Assembly (NCBI GenBank): GCA_964534335.1
Contig: CAZHPS010000045.1
Span: forward strand, 1-22,492
Length of the DNA stretch: 22,492 bases
DNA from: JAABRU01 sp964534335
GTDB taxonomy: Bacteria > Desulfobacterota > Desulfobacteria > Desulfobacterales > Desulfococcaceae
Direction of reading: 5' to 3'
Shown piece by piece: positions 20,208-22,492 of the stretch. The translations under genes and the position numbers were made by a program. Position 1 is the stretch's first letter; each line of letters begins with the position of its first letter. The notes under the pieces are model-generated. The model worked only from the letters and a program-made list of their open reading frames with translations. It did no database searches and was not told where the DNA came from.

Positions 20208-22492
20208 TCACGCGCAGGCCTGCTCCACAGTTTTTCTTTCCTCTTCTGTCAGATCGTAGAGATCATACACCATTTTATCAATTTCCCGGTCAGTTTCATC
20301 AATCTTTGATTTCAGTTGCCTGATTCTGCTGTGAAAATCTTTGATGGATTCATAAAGGCTTTTGTCTTCTGTGTTCACTTTTTTCTTTTTCACTTCTTTG
20401 ATGAAGTCCGCAAATTCCAGATTTTCAGAATGCTGAAGTTTCTGGGGGAATTTGTCAATATTGTGGTTGACGCTCAGGTATTCAGACAGATTTTTTTTCT
20501 GTTCCGCAACCTGTCTGTTCAAATCAAGCATGAAGTCTGCTTTTTCAATGAAAGGTTTCTGATCCTTTGCATCCATTTTTTTTATGGGAAACTGCCTTAA
20601 ATCCTTCAGAATAATTTTGGGAAACATTTTTCTTGCGGATTTGGCCGTATTGAGCATAAAATAAAAAGACATAAGTGTGCTGTTCAGCAGAACAAGGATA
20701 TATTTCAAATCAAATGGCGAACCTTTTTTTTTCAATATCCCGACATTGCTGAAATTAAACAGATACAAATCCTCTGTGCAGACTGCCGTCAGACAATGGG
20801 GAAATTTTGCTGTTATTTCCCTGAGAATGATTTTTTCACCGGGAAACATTCTGGGTTCAGCAAGAAAATCCCCAAACTGCAGATATGATCCTGACCAGTT
20901 GATCGCATATCTTGAGACATCTTTTCCTTCAAGGTATTTATGTGTGTTTTCATCTTTTTTGTATGCAAAATCAAAAGGTCGGGTCAAAACAATCTCTTTT
21001 GTCTGTTTTGGTCTGCCTTTGCCTTTCTGATAGGCTTTCAAACCTGCTTTTATGATTGCCGCATTATCCAGAATTTCAGAGCCTGAACATATTTTTCTGA
21101 TGATTTTTTCCTCTGTATAGTCAGAAAAAATATTGAATTCAGCATTCGGATTTTTGCTGAAATCCGACTGATCCTTTGAATGGGAAAGGGTGAATTCTCC
21201 TTCCCTGCTGAAAAAAATTTTCACTTCTTTGTTGCAGTATTTCGATTTTCTTGCAGCAAGAATGACGGTTTCAACATTCGCTTCCCCAAAGGAATGGCCT
21301 GAAAGACTGGCAATGGATTCAATACAGGAAGATTCCAGAATAAATTTTCTCAGATTTGCAGCAGAACTGACCATAAGCCAGGCATTGGGAACAATCAGCC
21401 CGTAACGACCTCCGGTTTTGAGCAGCATCACGGTTTTTTCCATAAACAGCAGATAAGTGTTCACCTGATACTGTGCCGAACAGTAGGCAAAATTGTAATA
21501 ATCCTTTTGCGAATCTGTTATTTTCTCCCTTGCAAAAATATAGGGCGGATTTCCGATGACCACATCAAACCCACCGTTTTGCATAATTTCCGGAAATTCC
21601 TTTTCCCATTTGAATGCCTTTTTTCCAGCGACTTTGGGATCATCAATGAGTGAATTTCCGCATTTGATGTTATTGAACAGATTATTGAGTTTTTTGTGCC
21701 TGTCCGCTGTTTTCAGCCACAGGGAAAGTTTTGTGATTTCAACTGATTCTGCATTAATATCAACACCATGCAGATTATTTTCCAAAATCTGTTTATCCAG
21801 ATCAAAAATATTTCCGTTTCCCTCCCCGTTCCCAATCCCCAAATCTTCCATTGCCTGATTCACCTTCTCTCCTTCCCCATGCAGATAATCAAAAGCCTGA
21901 ATCAGAAACGCGCCCGAACCGCAGGCAGGATCAAGAACCTTCACATTTTTCAGCACTTCCCGATAGCTTCTCCAGTATTTTTCAAGCCGGTACCATTTTT
22001 CAAGATCAGGATCTTTTGGCATTGCCATTTCCACAATCATTTCTGCATATTGTTCCGCTTCAGGAATTACAGCCAAAGCCTCGCGCAGTTCCTCCTCATC
22101 CTTGAAGGTGGTTTTCAGAAAGGAAAGATGTTTTGTCAGTTTTTTGCTGCCTGTTGCATTTTCCAGTTCCATAAGCATTTTTTGGGTGAATTTCGGCACA
22201 CTTCCGGACGGAATTTTTCTTTTCCCGTTTTTCGGGTTTTTCTTTTTTATCTGATCCGTGAGTTCCGGCAGACTGTCCTCTCCCAGTTCTTTTCTGCTTT
22301 CTGCCAGCCATCCGCCCAAAGCCTGCTTCACAATATAACGGGTGATGTATTCCGGTGTGTAATACACTCCTTCCCGTTTGCGTTTTCCTGTTTTTTTATC
22401 AGCAGGCTGCTCCTGTTTCAGTTCCTCCAGATCCGTGATGGACTGCTCGAAAATATGTCCCAGAATATTGACACTCAGTTCATTTTCATGTC
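20208..22492 (-). CDS. Eco57I-like adenine methyltransferase/restriction protein, partial
   Basis: The last 761 codons of a large gene are seen; the frame is open to the right edge, so the start lies outside. From the edge: GHIFEQSITDLEEL, a Lys/Arg linker, then GVYYTPEYITRYIVKQ, the usual entry to the methylase domain of Eco57I/type IIG proteins. SAM-binding VLDPACGSGAFL (about 190 residues from the edge), LHGVDINAESVEITKLSLWL and catalytic VVIGNPPYIF follow. The C-terminal third, with YLEGKDVSRYAI, GEKIILREI and YILVLLNSTLMSFYF, is a TaqI-like target recognition domain, and a coiled coil ends the protein. Such enzymes make N6-methyladenine, and many carry an N-terminal nuclease in the same chain, which would be outside the window. 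A relBE-like pair follows immediately. Confidence 0.92.
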   Translation of the reverse strand, partial: HENELSVNILGHIFEQSITDLEELKQEQPADKKTGKRKREGVYYTPEYITRYIVKQALGGWLAESRKELGEDSLPELTDQIKKKNPKNGKRKIPSGSVPKFTQKMLMELENATGSKKLTKHLSFLKTTFKDEEELREALAVIPEAEQYAEMIVEMAMPKDPDLEKWYRLEKYWRSYREVLKNVKVLDPACGSGAFLIQAFDYLHGEGEKVNQAMEDLGIGNGEGNGNIFDLDKQILENNLHGVDINAESVEITKLSLWLKTADRHKKLNNLFNNIKCGNSLIDDPKVAGKKAFKWEKEFPEIMQNGGFDVVIGNPPYIFAREKITDSQKDYYNFAYCSAQYQVNTYLLFMEKTVMLLKTGGRYGLIVPNAWLMVSSAANLRKFILESSCIESIASLSGHSFGEANVETVILAARKSKYCNKEVKIFFSREGEFTLSHSKDQSDFSKNPNAEFNIFSDYTEEKIIRKICSGSEILDNAAIIKAGLKAYQKGKGRPKQTKEIVLTRPFDFAYKKDENTHKYLEGKDVSRYAINWSGSYLQFGDFLAEPRMFPGEKIILREITAKFPHCLTAVCTEDLYLFNFSNVGILKKKGSPFDLKYILVLLNSTLMSFYFMLNTAKSARKMFPKIILKDLRQFPIKKMDAKDQKPFIEKADFMLDLNRQVAEQKKNLSEYLSVNHNIDKFPQKLQHSENLEFADFIKEVKKKKVNTEDKSLYESIKDFHSRIRQLKSKIDETDREIDKMVYDLYDLTEEERKTVEQACA

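Overview
The window looks like a chromosomal segment of a Gram-negative bacterium with many mobile and broken elements, most plausibly a Desulfobacterota (deltaproteobacterial) species. That placement is an inference: it rests on an rlpA-type lipoprotein gene, an hsp20-lon pair, a CALIN-like cassette region and several small non-autonomous repeat elements. There is no rRNA or other marker to fix the taxonomy. Nearly all genes lie on the minus strand; only the metallophosphoesterase at 12775-13257 is on plus.

Region 1 (about 1-7934) is AT-rich accessory DNA. Minus-strand genes are separated by sites with the architecture of integron attC sites: outer RYYYAAC/GTTRRRY-type core boxes and nested inverted repeats, sitting 5-35 bp after a stop codon. 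The clearest is a 60-bp site at 3738-3797; others are at 911-987 and 6032-6111, and half a site is at 2285-2337. No integrase gene is visible, so this is best read as an integrase-less cassette cluster (CALIN-like). The cargo looks like defence and conflict genes: a Septu-like AAA ATPase plus HNH nuclease pair, a protein with a phosphoribosyltransferase-like motif, one intact and one broken PIN-domain toxin module, a zinc-ribbon protein with a HEPN-like RX4H motif, and small unknown proteins. Three copies of a hairpin repeat sit directly upstream of genes and end at a GTTAGGC-like box. Small inverted-repeat elements (651-764, 4272-4396, and a nested pair at 5740-5970) have broken a gene or inserted next to genes.

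Region 2 (about 7985-16200) has more ordinary base composition. It holds a short SecA-like ATPase without the usual C-terminal part, birA and bioY (biotin ligase/repressor and biotin uptake) with a DUF4160-DUF2442-DUF4926 trio between them, a YfcE-type phosphoesterase, a radical SAM/SPASM protein with a PqqD/RRE-like N-terminus followed by a small Gly/Cys-containing ORF (possible RiPP system), a frameshifted Cys-rich ORF, and rlpA.

Region 3 (16210-22492) holds lon and hsp20 as a likely proteostasis operon, an orphan antitoxin, a complete RelE/ParE-type toxin-antitoxin pair, and the C-terminal two thirds or so of an Eco57I-like adenine methyltransferase/restriction protein that runs off the right edge.
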